NCBI RefSeq assembly: GCF_019793435.1
Contig: NZ_JAILYH010000008.1
Location: 264,857 to 328,856 of the forward strand
Direction of reading: 5' to 3'
Origin: Rhizobium redzepovicii
GTDB taxonomy: Bacteria > Pseudomonadota > Alphaproteobacteria > Rhizobiales > Rhizobiaceae
DNA: 64,000 nt
Below are positions 52,434 through 61,398 of this stretch, piece by piece. Each line of letters begins with the position of its first letter. Position 1 is the stretch's first letter. The notes under the pieces were generated by a model. That model was given only the letters and a program-made list of their open reading frames with translations. It had not been told where the DNA came from and made no database searches. A program made the translations under genes and the position numbers.

Positions 52434-53399
52434 TCAGGCGGCTGCGAGCTGCAGTTCCTTCTGCACCATGGTGCGCAACGTTCCGAGATCCTTGGCGAAA
52501 GCGCGGATGCCTTCGGCGAGTTTTTCCGTCGCCATCGCATCTTCGTTCATCATCCAGCGGAAGGTCTTCTCGTCGACAGAAACCTTCGGATCCGGCTTGC
52601 GGCCTTCCGGCGAAAGCTTGCGCTCCAGCTTGCCTTCATCCTTGGCGAGTTCGTCGAGCAGGTTCGGGCTGATGGTCAGGCGGTCGCAACCGGCAAGCGC
52701 TTCGATTTCGCCGGCGCTGCGGAAGGAGGCGCCCATGACGATCGTCTTGATATCGTTCGCCTTGTAGTAATTGTAGATTTCACGGACGGAGATGACGCCC
52801 GGATCTTCCTCGGCGGTGTAGTCCTTGCCCGTTGATTTCTTGTACCAGTCGAGGATGCGGCCGACGAAGGGCGAGATCAGGAACACCTTGGCGTCGGCGC
52901 AGGCGATTGCCTGGGCCTTGCTGAAGAGCAGCGTCAGATTGCAGTCGATGCCTTCTTTTTGCAGCACCTCAGCGGCGCGGATGCCTTCCCAGGTGGAAGC
53001 GAGCTTGATGAGAATGCGGTCCTGATCGATGCCGCGTTCCTTGTAGGCGGCGATGATCGATCGCGCCTTGGCAAGCGAAGCCTCGGTATCGAACGAAAGA
53101 TCGGCGTCGACTTCGGTCGAGACACGGCCCGGGACGAGCTTCACCAGGGCTGCGCCGACGGAGATGGCGAGGCGATCGGCGACAGCGGAAGAAACGGCTT
53201 CGGAATTGCCGCCCTGCTTCTTGCCCCAGGCGATGGCTTCCTTGATGGCATCGGCAAACATCGGCGTGCCCAGAGCCTTCAGCACGATGCTCGGGTTCGT
53301 CGTGCAATCCACAGGCTTCAGTCGGGCGACGGCTTCGATATCGCCGGTATCGGCGACGACAGTGGTAATCTCGCGGAGTTGGTCAAGCTTGGATGTCAT
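52434..53399 (-). CDS. tal: Transaldolase
   Basis: The 321-residue enzyme of the non-oxidative pentose phosphate pathway transfers dihydroxyacetone units between sugar phosphates. The N-terminal [13 protein letters not shown], the Schiff-base Lys132 ([12 protein letters not shown]), the [17 protein letters not shown] strand and the C-terminal [14 protein letters not shown] mark the TalB type. AAGGA precedes the ATG at 53399. Its pentose link fits the xyl and polyol genes of the window, though it is transcribed alone. Confidence 0.96.
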   Translation of the reverse strand: MTSKLDQLREITTVVADTGDIEAVARLKPVDCTTNPSIVLKALGTPMFADAIKEAIAWGKKQGGNSEAVSSAVADRLAISVGAALVKLVPGRVSTEVDADLSFDTEASLAKARSIIAAYKERGIDQDRILIKLASTWEGIRAAEVLQKEGIDCNLTLLFSKAQAIACADAKVFLISPFVGRILDWYKKSTGKDYTAEEDPGVISVREIYNYYKANDIKTIVMGASFRSAGEIEALAGCDRLTISPNLLDELAKDEGKLERKLSPEGRKPDPKVSVDEKTFRWMMNEDAMATEKLAEGIRAFAKDLGTLRTMVQKELQLAAA

Positions 53400-53816
53400 G
53401 GTCAATAATCCTTGTTGAACTTGGGCTGCGACCGGCGCGAGTTCCGCCCGGCAAAGGTGATCTACCGACAGATTGTCTGCATGCTGCAGGCGAGAATGCG
53501 CGCATCCGTCACGGATGATTCATAAACGTGAAGCAAAGTAGCCCTGTTCCCGGGCAAACCGCACGCCGAACGTAAGCGATACCGCCTGCGGCTGGAAGGC
53601 CGGTCGTGACTTTCGGCATGCCCGCACTATGTCCTCCTCGGACGGACAGAACGACTTTTATCGTCAGGACTATCGCCATCCGGCCAGGGAAAAGTCAAGG
53701 ACATTTGTGCATTTCAATTGACATAAGTGTCACGCCCGTCATTATCCAGGCACAAGCGTATCGCTGCGACCTTTCATCTCGTGAGGGATTCAGGGCAGGA
53801 ATTGTGCGGAGGAGAT
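53400..53816. other. 417-base region between transaldolase and the SorC regulator
   Basis: No gene is supported. It holds the SorC-type promoter and dyad at 53718-53746. The remainder has no notable repeat. Confidence 0.6.
53718..53746 (+). promoter_or_regulatory. Sigma-70 promoter with overlapping dyad before the SorC regulator
   Basis: TTGACA (53718-53723), a 17-base spacer and ATTATC (53741-53746). The dyad TGACA-N4-TGTCA (53719-53732) overlaps the -35 box, the place for a repressor, possibly the SorC protein itself. Confidence 0.6.
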
Positions 53817-54842
53817 GTGGTCAAGCTTAAACGCGGCACGCACACGGCCTTTTCGGAAGCATCCTCGCTGCGGCTGAGGGCTGCATGGCTCTATTATAAT
53901 GAGGGTCTGACCCAGAAGGACGTCGCCGAACAGCTCGGCATCAGCCGTACCACCGTGATCCGCCTGCTCGACGAAGCGATGAAGCGTAGCGAAGTCCAGA
54001 TCTGGATCAACGATTCAATCGGCGACTGCGTCGAGCTTTCGGTGAGACTGGAGCGCGCCTATGGCCTTGACGAGGCAATCGTCGTGCCGTCACCGGTCGG
54101 CAGTGACGTCAATTCGCTGGCAAAGAATGTCGGGTTGGCGCTTGGCCAGTTTCTCTCCGAAGCCATTCCGGACGACTATACGATCGGCGTCGGCTGGGGC
54201 CGAACCATGACCGCCTCGCTGTCAAGCTTCCGGCCGCCGCGCCGCGCCAATTGCAAGGTCGTCTCGCTGCTCGGCGGCATCGTCGCCGTGCACCAGACGA
54301 ACCCGATCGATTACACATGGCGGCTGGCCAATCAGCTCGGCGCCGAATGTTATATGTTCTTGGCGCCGCTTCTCGTCGATTCCGTCGAGACCAAGCGCAA
54401 TCTGATCGAGAAATGCGGGCTGGATACGATCTACCGTCTGGCCGAGAGCCTCGATCTGGCGATTGTCAGCTGCGGCGATATCGGCCCGCATTCGACCTCG
54501 CTGTCGGAGGGCTGGATCTCGAAGGCCGAGCTGCGGGAGCTGATCGCTGCCGGCTGCGTCTGCGACACCATGTTCAACTTTCTCGACAAGGACGGCAATT
54601 CGGTCGACCACTCGATCAATCGGCGCGTCATGTCCGTCGATCTCGACACGCTGAAGGAGGCCAAGCATATCGTGCTCTCCTCCGGCGGCGCCCACCGCGC
54701 CGTCGCCATCCGCGCGACGATCAAGCGCATCGGCTGCAACACGCTGATCACCGATGAAAGCGCGGCACGGGCGCTGCTGGAATTAGCCGACACATCTCCG
54801 GCTGCCTCTTCTCCCCAGCGGGGAGAAGTGCCGGAGCGATAG
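53817..54842 (+). CDS. SorC/DeoR-type sugar-binding transcriptional regulator
   Basis: The 341-residue protein has an N-terminal helix-turn-helix (LRAAWLYYNEGLTQKDVAEQ; LGISRTTVIRLLDEA) and the SorC sugar-binding domain (GVGWGRTMTASLSSF; VVSLLGGIVAVHQTNPIDY; IVLSSGGAHRAVAIRATIK). The start is GTG at 53817 with a perfect GGAGGAGAT upstream. Likely effectors are sugar phosphates. Its last 16 or so residues (TSPAASSPQRGEVPER) are encoded by a repeat that also gives the stop, so the native C-terminus was probably replaced. Confidence 0.9.
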   Translation: MVKLKRGTHTAFSEASSLRLRAAWLYYNEGLTQKDVAEQLGISRTTVIRLLDEAMKRSEVQIWINDSIGDCVELSVRLERAYGLDEAIVVPSPVGSDVNSLAKNVGLALGQFLSEAIPDDYTIGVGWGRTMTASLSSFRPPRRANCKVVSLLGGIVAVHQTNPIDYTWRLANQLGAECYMFLAPLLVDSVETKRNLIEKCGLDTIYRLAESLDLAIVSCGDIGPHSTSLSEGWISKAELRELIAAGCVCDTMFNFLDKDGNSVDHSINRRVMSVDLDTLKEAKHIVLSSGGAHRAVAIRATIKRIGCNTLITDESAARALLELADTSPAASSPQRGEVPER

Positions 54843-54854
54843 CGAGGCGATGTG
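54791..54854. repeat. GC-rich hairpin repeat overlapping the end of the SorC gene
   Basis: CTTCTCCCC (54808-54816) and GGGGAGAAG (54820-54828) form a 9-bp stem with a 3-base loop; outer arms CACATC (54791-54796) and GATGTG (54849-54854) close it. The inner hairpin matches that inside the xylB-xylA repeat. Confidence 0.75.
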
Positions 54855-54938
54855 GGGTGAGCGACGCCGGGAGCGAACGGTCGGAGCGACAAGCGACGAA
54901 CGCGTTGCTGCTAGGTCCCCATCCTCCGGACCCTGCTA

Positions 54939-55811
54939 TCAGGCGTGCGCCGACTCCCAGCCAAGCATCGCCCGCTTGCGGGTCAAGCCCCAATGGTAGC
55001 CGGTCAGCGCGCCATTCTTGCCAACCGCCCGATGGCAAGGCACCACGAAGGAGATCGGGTTCGCCCCGACCGCCGCCCCCACGGCGCGCTGCGCCGTCGG
55101 CCGGCCGATATCCTTGGCGATATCGGAATAGGTAACCGCCTTGCCGAACGGGATTTTCATCAGACTTTGCCAGACGCTGACCTGGAAATCCGTGCCGATC
55201 AGCACGACCCGCAGCGGCTGTTCCGAGGACCATTTGCCGGGCTCGAAGATGCGGGCGGCATAGGGAACCGTCGCCTGCAGGTCCTCGACATATTGGGCAT
55301 TCGGCCAACGGCAGGTCATATCCTCGAGGCAGGCTTTCTCGTCGCCGGAATCGCTGAAGGCAAGGCCGGCAAGGCCGCGGTCGGTGACCATGATCAGCGC
55401 GATGCCGAAAGGGCAGATGTGGAAGCCGTAGCGGATGGTAAGACCGCCGCCCTTCGCCTTCCATTCGCCAGGCGACATCGCCTCATGGGTTACGAAAAGA
55501 TCGTGCAGCCGGCTCGGGCCGGAGAGGCCGACCTCGATCGAGGTCTCCAGCAGCGGCATGTCTTCCTTGCGCAGCAGCCGCTTGGCGTGGTCGAGCGTCA
55601 CTGCCTGCAGGAAGCCCTTGGGCGACAGGCCGGCCCAGCGGGTGAAGGTCTTCTGCAGCTGTGTCGGCGACTGGTTGAGCCGCGCCGCGATCGCCTCCAG
55701 CGAAGGCTGGTCGCGATAATCCTCGGTGATGAGTTCGATCACCCGGCGGACAATGTCATAGTCAGGGCCGTCAGGCGTTATGTCTGTCTGCAGGTTCGCA
55801 ATCATATTCAT
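54939..55811 (-). CDS. Ada-type methylated-DNA--protein-cysteine methyltransferase with AraC helix-turn-helix
   Basis: The 290-residue protein has an AraC-like helix-turn-helix (QPSLEAIAARLNQSPTQLQK; PKGFLQAVTLDHAKRLLRK) and a C-terminal O6-alkylguanine transferase domain with acceptor Cys259 in VVPCHRAVGKNG. The zinc-binding N-terminal AdaA domain of E. coli Ada, which senses phosphotriesters, is absent, so this is a short Ada/Ogt fusion. It repairs alkylated DNA and may regulate genes in a different way. AAGGAG precedes the ATG at 55811. Confidence 0.92.
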   Translation of the reverse strand: MNMIANLQTDITPDGPDYDIVRRVIELITEDYRDQPSLEAIAARLNQSPTQLQKTFTRWAGLSPKGFLQAVTLDHAKRLLRKEDMPLLETSIEVGLSGPSRLHDLFVTHEAMSPGEWKAKGGGLTIRYGFHICPFGIALIMVTDRGLAGLAFSDSGDEKACLEDMTCRWPNAQYVEDLQATVPYAARIFEPGKWSSEQPLRVVLIGTDFQVSVWQSLMKIPFGKAVTYSDIAKDIGRPTAQRAVGAAVGANPISFVVPCHRAVGKNGALTGYHWGLTRKRAMLGWESAHA

Positions 55812-55889
55812 CGTCTTTCTCCTTGTCGTAAGGAGATAATCAATTGGCTGTTCGCAAACCACCCGTTTCTTGCGCACCGCGAGGTAAGT

Positions 55890-56387
55890 TCAGATACGCT
55901 GCTTGACCGTGGCCAGCGCCCCCTTGAAGGCCTTGGCGAAGCTTTCACGATCATCGGGGTTGAGGAACGAGCCGATATCGGTGCGCCGACCCTCGCCGAA
56001 GATCTGCATCGAGAGAATACCGATCTCCTGATGCCGGCGAACGAGGAAGCGCGTCCAGAACGGATTGAAATGGTGCTCCACCATCCGCCCCGATGGCGCA
56101 AACTTGCGTACCGATACGTCGGTACGCGACACCGTGATCTCCTCGCGCGCTCGTCCGGAGCGGTAGTTCAGCCAGAAGGCGCCGTAAAGCAATGCGAAAT
56201 CCAGCCCGAAGAAAAAGCCGATCGGCCAGGCGCCGGTCGCGATGAAGAACATCCCATAGAGGAAGCAGACGGCGCCGGACAGGATCAGCAGCACCCGGAA
56301 GCCCCGGCGGCCGAGCGATCGGTGGGGGAAAAGCTCGGCAGCGAAAACAGGCTGCTCGTTGAGGCTGTCGGCGTTGCTTTCCATCAT
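55890..56387 (-). CDS. DUF2244 family membrane protein
   Basis: The 165-residue protein has two adjacent membrane helices (GFRVLLILSGAVCFLYGMFFI and WPIGFFFGLDFALLYGAFWL) followed by a beta-rich cytoplasmic domain (EEITVSRTDVSVRKFAPSG; FNPFWTRFLVRRHQEIG), the DUF2244 layout. Function is unknown. It is divergent from nth with only 22 bases between starts. The start is at tandem ATGs without a strong ribosome binding site. Confidence 0.87.
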   Translation of the reverse strand: MMESNADSLNEQPVFAAELFPHRSLGRRGFRVLLILSGAVCFLYGMFFIATGAWPIGFFFGLDFALLYGAFWLNYRSGRAREEITVSRTDVSVRKFAPSGRMVEHHFNPFWTRFLVRRHQEIGILSMQIFGEGRRTDIGSFLNPDDRESFAKAFKGALATVKQRI

Positions 56388-56409
56388 GGCTGCTGAGTAT
56401 AGATTCACC

Positions 56410-57192
56410 ATGGCGAATCCGAAACTCAAATCCGTTACCAGACCGTCGCAAAACTCGAATGTGATCGCTCGCCGCAAACCGGCGGCGACGGTGAAGACCG
56501 CCTATTCGCTCGCCGAGCGTGAGGAGATCTTCCACCGCTTCTCGGTGCAGCGGCCGGAGCCGAGGGGCGAACTCGAGCATAGCAATCCCTTCACCCTCGT
56601 CGTCGCCGTCGCACTGTCGGCGCAGGCAACCGATGTCGGCGTCAACAAGGCGACCCGCGCCCTCTTCAAGGTTGCCGATACGCCGGAAAAGATGCTCGAA
56701 CTTGGCGAGGAGCGGTTGCGCGACTATATCAGGACGATCGGCCTCTATCGCAACAAGGCGAAAAACGTCATCGCCCTCTCGCAGATGCTGGTCGATGATT
56801 TCGCCGGCAAGGTGCCGGAGACACGCGACGAACTGGTGAAATTGCCGGGCGTCGGCCGCAAGACCGCCAATGTCGTGCTCTCCATGGCCTTCGGCCAGGC
56901 GACGATGGCCGTCGACACCCATATCTTCCGAATTGCCAATCGCATCAAGCTTGCCCCCGGCAAGACGCCCGACGAAGTCGAGGCGCGGCTGATGAAGGTG
57001 ATCCCGCAACATTACCTCTACCATGCCCATCACTGGCTGATCCTGCACGGCCGCTACACCTGCAAGGCGCGCCGCCCCGAATGCGAACGCTGCGTCATCG
57101 CCGATCTCTGCAAGTCGCCGGAAAAGAGTTGGGATGTGCCGGCGCCGCTCGTCGAACTACCGCCGCAGGTGATCGGCGAGGCCGTCGAGTAG
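56410..57192 (+). CDS. nth: Endonuclease III
   Basis: The 260-residue DNA glycosylase/AP lyase removes oxidised pyrimidines in base excision repair. The helix-hairpin-helix is LPGVGRKTANVV with catalytic Lys151, the aspartate is Asp169 (VDTHIFR), and the C-terminal iron-sulfur cluster loop is C-x6-C-x2-C-x5-C (CKARRPECERCVIADLC). The 40-residue basic N-terminal extension is usual in rhizobia. Start 56410 is a choice among several in-frame ATGs. Confidence 0.95.
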   Translation: MANPKLKSVTRPSQNSNVIARRKPAATVKTAYSLAEREEIFHRFSVQRPEPRGELEHSNPFTLVVAVALSAQATDVGVNKATRALFKVADTPEKMLELGEERLRDYIRTIGLYRNKAKNVIALSQMLVDDFAGKVPETRDELVKLPGVGRKTANVVLSMAFGQATMAVDTHIFRIANRIKLAPGKTPDEVEARLMKVIPQHYLYHAHHWLILHGRYTCKARRPECERCVIADLCKSPEKSWDVPAPLVELPPQVIGEAVE

Positions 57193-57220
57193 AGCAGGTC
57201 GCCGTCCTGCCCGGCTAACC

Positions 57221-57934
57221 TCACGCCCGAAAACCCGCGTCGCGGGCGGAAATCATCTTGTGCAGATGCACCATCATGCCGGCGGCAAACAGCGGGGTCA
57301 GAAGGTTGACGAAGGGGATCGCCAGAAAAAGCGCGATCACCAGCCCGCCAAGAAATACGGTGGAGGCGTGTTTGGCGCGGAAGAGCCGCGCCTCCTCAGG
57401 CGACCGGAAGCGCATGGCGGCGAATTCGAAAAATTCCCGTCCGAGCAGATAGCCGTTCACCAGAAAGAAGGCGACCAGATTGACGCCGGGGATGAACAGC
57501 AGCAGCAAGGCGACGATATTGCCGAGGATCACCACGCCGAGGAATTTGATCGAGCTTGCCATCGCCGGGCCGAGCGGCATGGCGGTCCCCGCCGCGTCCT
57601 TGGGATAATCGCGTTTTTCGATGACATCGGCGACATCGTCGAGGAACAGGCCGGCGATCAGCGCCGTGACCGGCGACAGCAGCAATGCCAGCATCAGCGC
57701 AAGACCGATACCGGCAAGGATTGCGAAAATCAGGGCGAGCCACCCGGCCCAATCCGGCACATCGGGAAAGAAGCTGGTGAACCAGGGAAAGAGGAAGGCC
57801 ATGAAGGCCCCGCGCAGCGCGAACCATAGACCGACCAGCACGAGAATCGTCAGCCCGAGCACTTTCCAGAAGACCGAACGTGTTTCCGGCGCGAACAAAT
57901 TGGTCAGCGATTGTCGAGCGGCGTCAAGGATCAT
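57221..57934 (-). CDS. EI24/CysZ-like membrane protein
   Basis: The 237-residue membrane protein matches the EI24 domain family: FWKVLGLTILVLVGLWFALRG, LALMLALLLSPVTALIAGLFLDDVADVIE and a long helical hairpin (ILGNIVALLLLFIPGVNLVAFFLVNGYLLGREFFE). CysZ of enteric bacteria imports sulfate; many alphaproteobacterial members are only annotated as EI24. It is convergent with nth and divergent from the RpiR gene. Sulfate transport is a possibility, not shown. Confidence 0.88.
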   Translation of the reverse strand: MILDAARQSLTNLFAPETRSVFWKVLGLTILVLVGLWFALRGAFMAFLFPWFTSFFPDVPDWAGWLALIFAILAGIGLALMLALLLSPVTALIAGLFLDDVADVIEKRDYPKDAAGTAMPLGPAMASSIKFLGVVILGNIVALLLLFIPGVNLVAFFLVNGYLLGREFFEFAAMRFRSPEEARLFRAKHASTVFLGGLVIALFLAIPFVNLLTPLFAAGMMVHLHKMISARDAGFRA

Positions 57935-58169
57935 GTCTCAGCTTTCTCCGGTTGCGCCGAAGATGTAGGAAAGATTGATGCCACCCACAAGAGAGAATAA
58001 AATTGCAGGCGGTAATAGAAAACTTGTCGAAAATTAAATGCTAATATAGTATTGTCACGTATCTGAATATGCATGGGCCTGAGAAGCAGCTTCCGAAATA
58101 GTTGCAAAGACAAGGGGTCGCAACAGCGCATCCGCGGAACGCCTCTAAGGAAAAACGGGGGAGGCTGAC
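57935..58169. promoter_or_regulatory. AT-rich divergent promoter region
   Basis: 235 bases between the CysZ-like and RpiR starts. The stretch 58005-58065 is markedly AT-rich against the rest of the window, with TAATATAGTATTG in its centre, and probably holds both promoters. No clear operator was seen. Confidence 0.4.
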
Positions 58170-59024
58170 GTGGAAGACTTTGTGCAAAAACTCAGGCAAT
58201 ACGCAAAAAACGGTACTCCGGCCGAACGCCGTATCGCGAAATATTTCACCGAACATCTGAACGACCTGCCTTTCGAGACGGCTGCGTCTGTCGCCGACCG
58301 GCTGGATCTCTCGCCGATGACCGTCGGGCGCTTCCTGCGCGCGCTCGGCTATCAGGGATTGGATAGTGTCAAAGTCGAGATTCGCGAGACCGTGACGACA
58401 TCGCCGGCGCAATTGCAAAGCGCCATGAGCGAGCTGCATCAGGACGCCGCCGAGGGCAAACCGCTCGCCGTGCTGGTTGCCGAACAGATTCAGGCGCTCC
58501 ACCATATCTACCATCTGACGGCGCAGCCGCATTGGTCCGAAGCCGTCAGCCTGATCAGCACTGCCCGCGAAGTGTCGATCGCCACACATGCCCGGCTTGC
58601 AAGCCTTGCCCATCATTTCTGCCAGCGGCTGACGCAAGCCCGCGACGGCGTGCGCACGCTTGACGGTGCCGACAATCGTTTTGCCGAACTCTTCGCCCGG
58701 CTGGCGGTCGACGACGCGCTGCTCGTCATCATCGACTGTCGCCGCTTCGCCAAGGCGCGGCTGCTTGCCAGGACGGCGCGGCGCTACGGTTATAAGGTCG
58801 TGCTCATTTCACCGCAGCAGGCGGACTGGATGGCGGATCAGTCGAACGTCATGCTGCCCTTGCCGCCTGCCCGCGCGCCCGACCTCGACAATCTACCGCC
58901 ACTGATCGCGCTGCTTGATTGCCTGTCGGAATCCGTGATCCTCGAAGTCGGCGAAGAGGCGGCCCTTCGCCGCCGCCGCATGCTGGAATTTGCGACAGTC
59001 CTTGGCGAGACGGCCAACCACTGA
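58170..59024 (+). CDS. RpiR family transcriptional regulator (HTH + SIS)
   Basis: The 284-residue protein has the RpiR helix-turn-helix (GTPAERRIAKYFTEHLNDLPFE; SVADRLDLSPMTVGRFLRAL) and a C-terminal SIS sugar-phosphate-binding domain (VSIATHARLASLAHHFCQRL; DALLVIIDCRRFAKARLLARTA). The start is GTG after GGGGAGG. It is convergent with the ribulokinase gene, four bases apart. A sugar or polyol phosphate is the likely effector; control of the neighbouring polyol genes is possible. Confidence 0.9.
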   Translation: MEDFVQKLRQYAKNGTPAERRIAKYFTEHLNDLPFETAASVADRLDLSPMTVGRFLRALGYQGLDSVKVEIRETVTTSPAQLQSAMSELHQDAAEGKPLAVLVAEQIQALHHIYHLTAQPHWSEAVSLISTAREVSIATHARLASLAHHFCQRLTQARDGVRTLDGADNRFAELFARLAVDDALLVIIDCRRFAKARLLARTARRYGYKVVLISPQQADWMADQSNVMLPLPPARAPDLDNLPPLIALLDCLSESVILEVGEEAALRRRRMLEFATVLGETANH

Positions 59025-59028
59025 ACCG

Positions 59029-60612
59029 TTATTGCATCGTTTCCAGCTCGGCGCGATGCCTGTGCATGGCGAGAAGGCGGCGGTAGTCGCGGTCGTAGAG
59101 CGCCTGTTTTCCCTTGTCGGGAAGCCGAACGTCGCCGCCCGGATACATCGCCTCGCCAGCCGCCGCTAAATTCCCGTGCAAGCCGCAGGCGACAGATGCG
59201 GCGATCGCCGTGCCGAGCAGCACCGCCTCGTTCATCTTCGGCACCACGACCTTGCAGCCGGTGGCATCGCTGTAGAGCTCCATCAGCACCGGGTTCTTCA
59301 CATGCCCGCCGGCAATATGCAGCGTATCGGGCACGTAGCCGTATTCCTTCATCATTTCGAGGATATGGCGGATCCCGAGCGCAATCGCTACCGCAGTGCG
59401 CCAGTAGAGCGTGCAGAGGCCATCGAAGGATGTATCGAGGCTCAGCCCGCTGACCACGCCGACGGCATGCGGATCGGCAAGCGGCGAGCGATTGCCATGG
59501 AAATCCGGCAGCACGAAAATGCGGCCCCCGAAGGCATCACCTTCCTCGGCCCGCAATTCGGCAATGCGTGCGACGATCCTCTGATGCAGCGCCGCCGTCG
59601 GCTCGCCGCCGGCGGCATGCATGCGCACGATGTGGTCGAGCAGCGCACCGGTCGCCGATTGCCCGGCCTCCACCAGCCAGGATTGTGGAAAGACCGCCTC
59701 GTAATAGGGCCCCCACATGCCATGGCTCGGCTTGCGTTCCCTGGAGAAGGTGACAATGCAGCTCGACGTGCCGGCGATCAGCGCCAATTGGTGTTCGCGC
59801 TTAGCAGGATCGGCGGCATACCCGCCGAGTGCACCGAGCGCGCCGGCATAGGCGTCGATCATCCCAGCCGAGACATGGCAGTCCGTGGTCAGCCCCAGCG
59901 CCTCTGCCGCACCAGGTGTCAGCCGGCCGACGCTGCCGCCGACCGGCACAGTCTCATCCGGCAGCTGGCCGCGCGCCTGAAGATCCTCGAGACCGATCCG
60001 CTCCAGGAAATCCTGCTGCCAGCCCTTTTCGAGATGGGCGAGATAGTTCCATTTCGCAGTCAGCGTACAGCGCGACCGGGCAGCCGATCCGGTCGATTTC
60101 CACGTCATGAAATCGGCGAGATCGAAGAAGTAGCCGGCCTTTTCCCATGTGGAGGGCAGCTTCTTCTTCAGCCACATCAGCTTTGGCATCTCCATTTCGG
60201 GCGACATGACAAGCCCGGAATGTTCGAGCACAGCGTGCTCCGTCGCCGTGCAGAAATCGGCTTCCTTCAGCGCCCGGTGATCGAGCCAGACGATCGTGTC
60301 GAACCGCCTCTCGCCGCCGGTGGAAACGCTGAGCTGATGGCCCTCGACATCGCGGACGACAAGCGAACAGGTGGCGTCGAAGCCGATCGCGCCGACCGAG
60401 GCTGCTGCGATGCCGGATTGCTCCATGGCGCTACGCACCGCCGTGCAGGCGGCGGACCAGATGTCTTCGGAATCGTGTTCGGCATGATTTTCGCGCGGCC
60501 GGTTCATCACGATCGGATGTTCGGCCTTGGCGAGCAAGCGGCCACGGGCATCGAAGACGCCGGCGCGCGCACTGCCGGTGCCGACATCCACCGCAACCAC
60601 ATGATCCCGCAT
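59029..60612 (-). CDS. FGGY-family pentulose kinase (D-ribulokinase type)
   Basis: The 527-residue kinase starts VVAVDVGTGSARAGVFDARGRLLA, the FGGY phosphate loop, and carries the ribulokinase/FGGY signature FDATCSLVV and the C-terminal LHIAGGHVKNPVLMELYSDATGC. The motif set and length fit the D-ribulokinase (FGGY/YDR109C) group rather than XylB. It should phosphorylate D-ribulose formed from ribitol or related polyols. Its ATG overlaps the HAD gene's TGA (TGATG, 60610-60614). A TTG three bases upstream is also in frame. Confidence 0.92.
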   Translation of the reverse strand: MRDHVVAVDVGTGSARAGVFDARGRLLAKAEHPIVMNRPRENHAEHDSEDIWSAACTAVRSAMEQSGIAAASVGAIGFDATCSLVVRDVEGHQLSVSTGGERRFDTIVWLDHRALKEADFCTATEHAVLEHSGLVMSPEMEMPKLMWLKKKLPSTWEKAGYFFDLADFMTWKSTGSAARSRCTLTAKWNYLAHLEKGWQQDFLERIGLEDLQARGQLPDETVPVGGSVGRLTPGAAEALGLTTDCHVSAGMIDAYAGALGALGGYAADPAKREHQLALIAGTSSCIVTFSRERKPSHGMWGPYYEAVFPQSWLVEAGQSATGALLDHIVRMHAAGGEPTAALHQRIVARIAELRAEEGDAFGGRIFVLPDFHGNRSPLADPHAVGVVSGLSLDTSFDGLCTLYWRTAVAIALGIRHILEMMKEYGYVPDTLHIAGGHVKNPVLMELYSDATGCKVVVPKMNEAVLLGTAIAASVACGLHGNLAAAGEAMYPGGDVRLPDKGKQALYDRDYRRLLAMHRHRAELETMQ

Positions 60613-61301
60613 CAAATCTTGATCCCGTCCAGCTTATGGTTGCGGACAAGGTGTATCAATTCAGGCATGGCGTCAAACACCACTTCCGGCGAAAGCCGGT
60701 CGAGTTCGGCGCGATAGCCGGCGAAGTTGGCATGCGATCCGCCGGTGAAGGCAAACACCGTCATCCCCGCCGCCTTGGCGGCGGCAACGCCGGCCGGGCT
60801 GTCCTCGACGACAATGCAATGTGCAGGTTCCACCCGCATTTCACGCGCCGCATGCAGGAAAAGATCGGGCGCCGGTTTGCCGCGCTTGACCATCGTCGCA
60901 CTAAAGATGTCGGGCAGCCTGCCGAGCAGCCCGGTGACGGACAGCGACAGCCGGATCCGCTCCATCTGGCTTGAGGAGGCAACGCAGCAGCGAACGCCGA
61001 GCCCATCGATTGCTGCGGCGATACCGTCGATCGGCTTCAATTCAGTGCGAAAACGGGCGTAGAGATCGGTGCGGATGCGCTCGAGGAATTCCTCGCCGGC
61101 ATGGACGTTGAATTCGGTATCCAGCGTGTCGACCATCGTCGACAGACTGCGGCCGAGAAAGCGCTCATAGGCCTGGTCCTCGGTGATCGAGACGCCGAGA
61201 TCGTTCATCGCCCCGACCAGCACGCTAATCGAGATCGGCTCGCTGTCGACGAGCACACCGTCGCAATCAAAGATGATCAGCTGTGGTTCAGCGTCAGCCA
61301 T
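60612..61301 (-). CDS. HAD superfamily phosphatase (beta-phosphoglucomutase-like)
   Basis: The 229-residue protein has HAD motif I with Asp12 and Asp14 (IIFDCDGVLVDSEP), motif II VASSS, a motif III lysine (KRGKPAPDLFL) and motif IV VVEDSPAGVAAA. This fits subfamily IA phosphatases or mutases acting on sugar or polyol phosphates. It lies between mtlK and the ribulokinase gene and is translationally coupled to the latter, as in the smo/mtl cluster of Sinorhizobium (from memory). No strong ribosome binding site precedes the ATG. Confidence 0.9.
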   Translation of the reverse strand: MADAEPQLIIFDCDGVLVDSEPISISVLVGAMNDLGVSITEDQAYERFLGRSLSTMVDTLDTEFNVHAGEEFLERIRTDLYARFRTELKPIDGIAAAIDGLGVRCCVASSSQMERIRLSLSVTGLLGRLPDIFSATMVKRGKPAPDLFLHAAREMRVEPAHCIVVEDSPAGVAAAKAAGMTVFAFTGGSHANFAGYRAELDRLSPEVVFDAMPELIHLVRNHKLDGIKI

Positions 61302-61398
61302 GGAGGACCCAACCTGAGTTCAATTTCGGACGCACGACCGTCCCGCTTCCTTGCAAGGCCGGATGGACGGCGGCAATGAATGCCGTCATCCGGATTCC

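Noticed and set aside
59176..60717. 513-codon open frame antisense to the FGGY kinase
   Set aside because: Kinase motifs lie on the minus strand and no start site is seen for the plus-strand frame.
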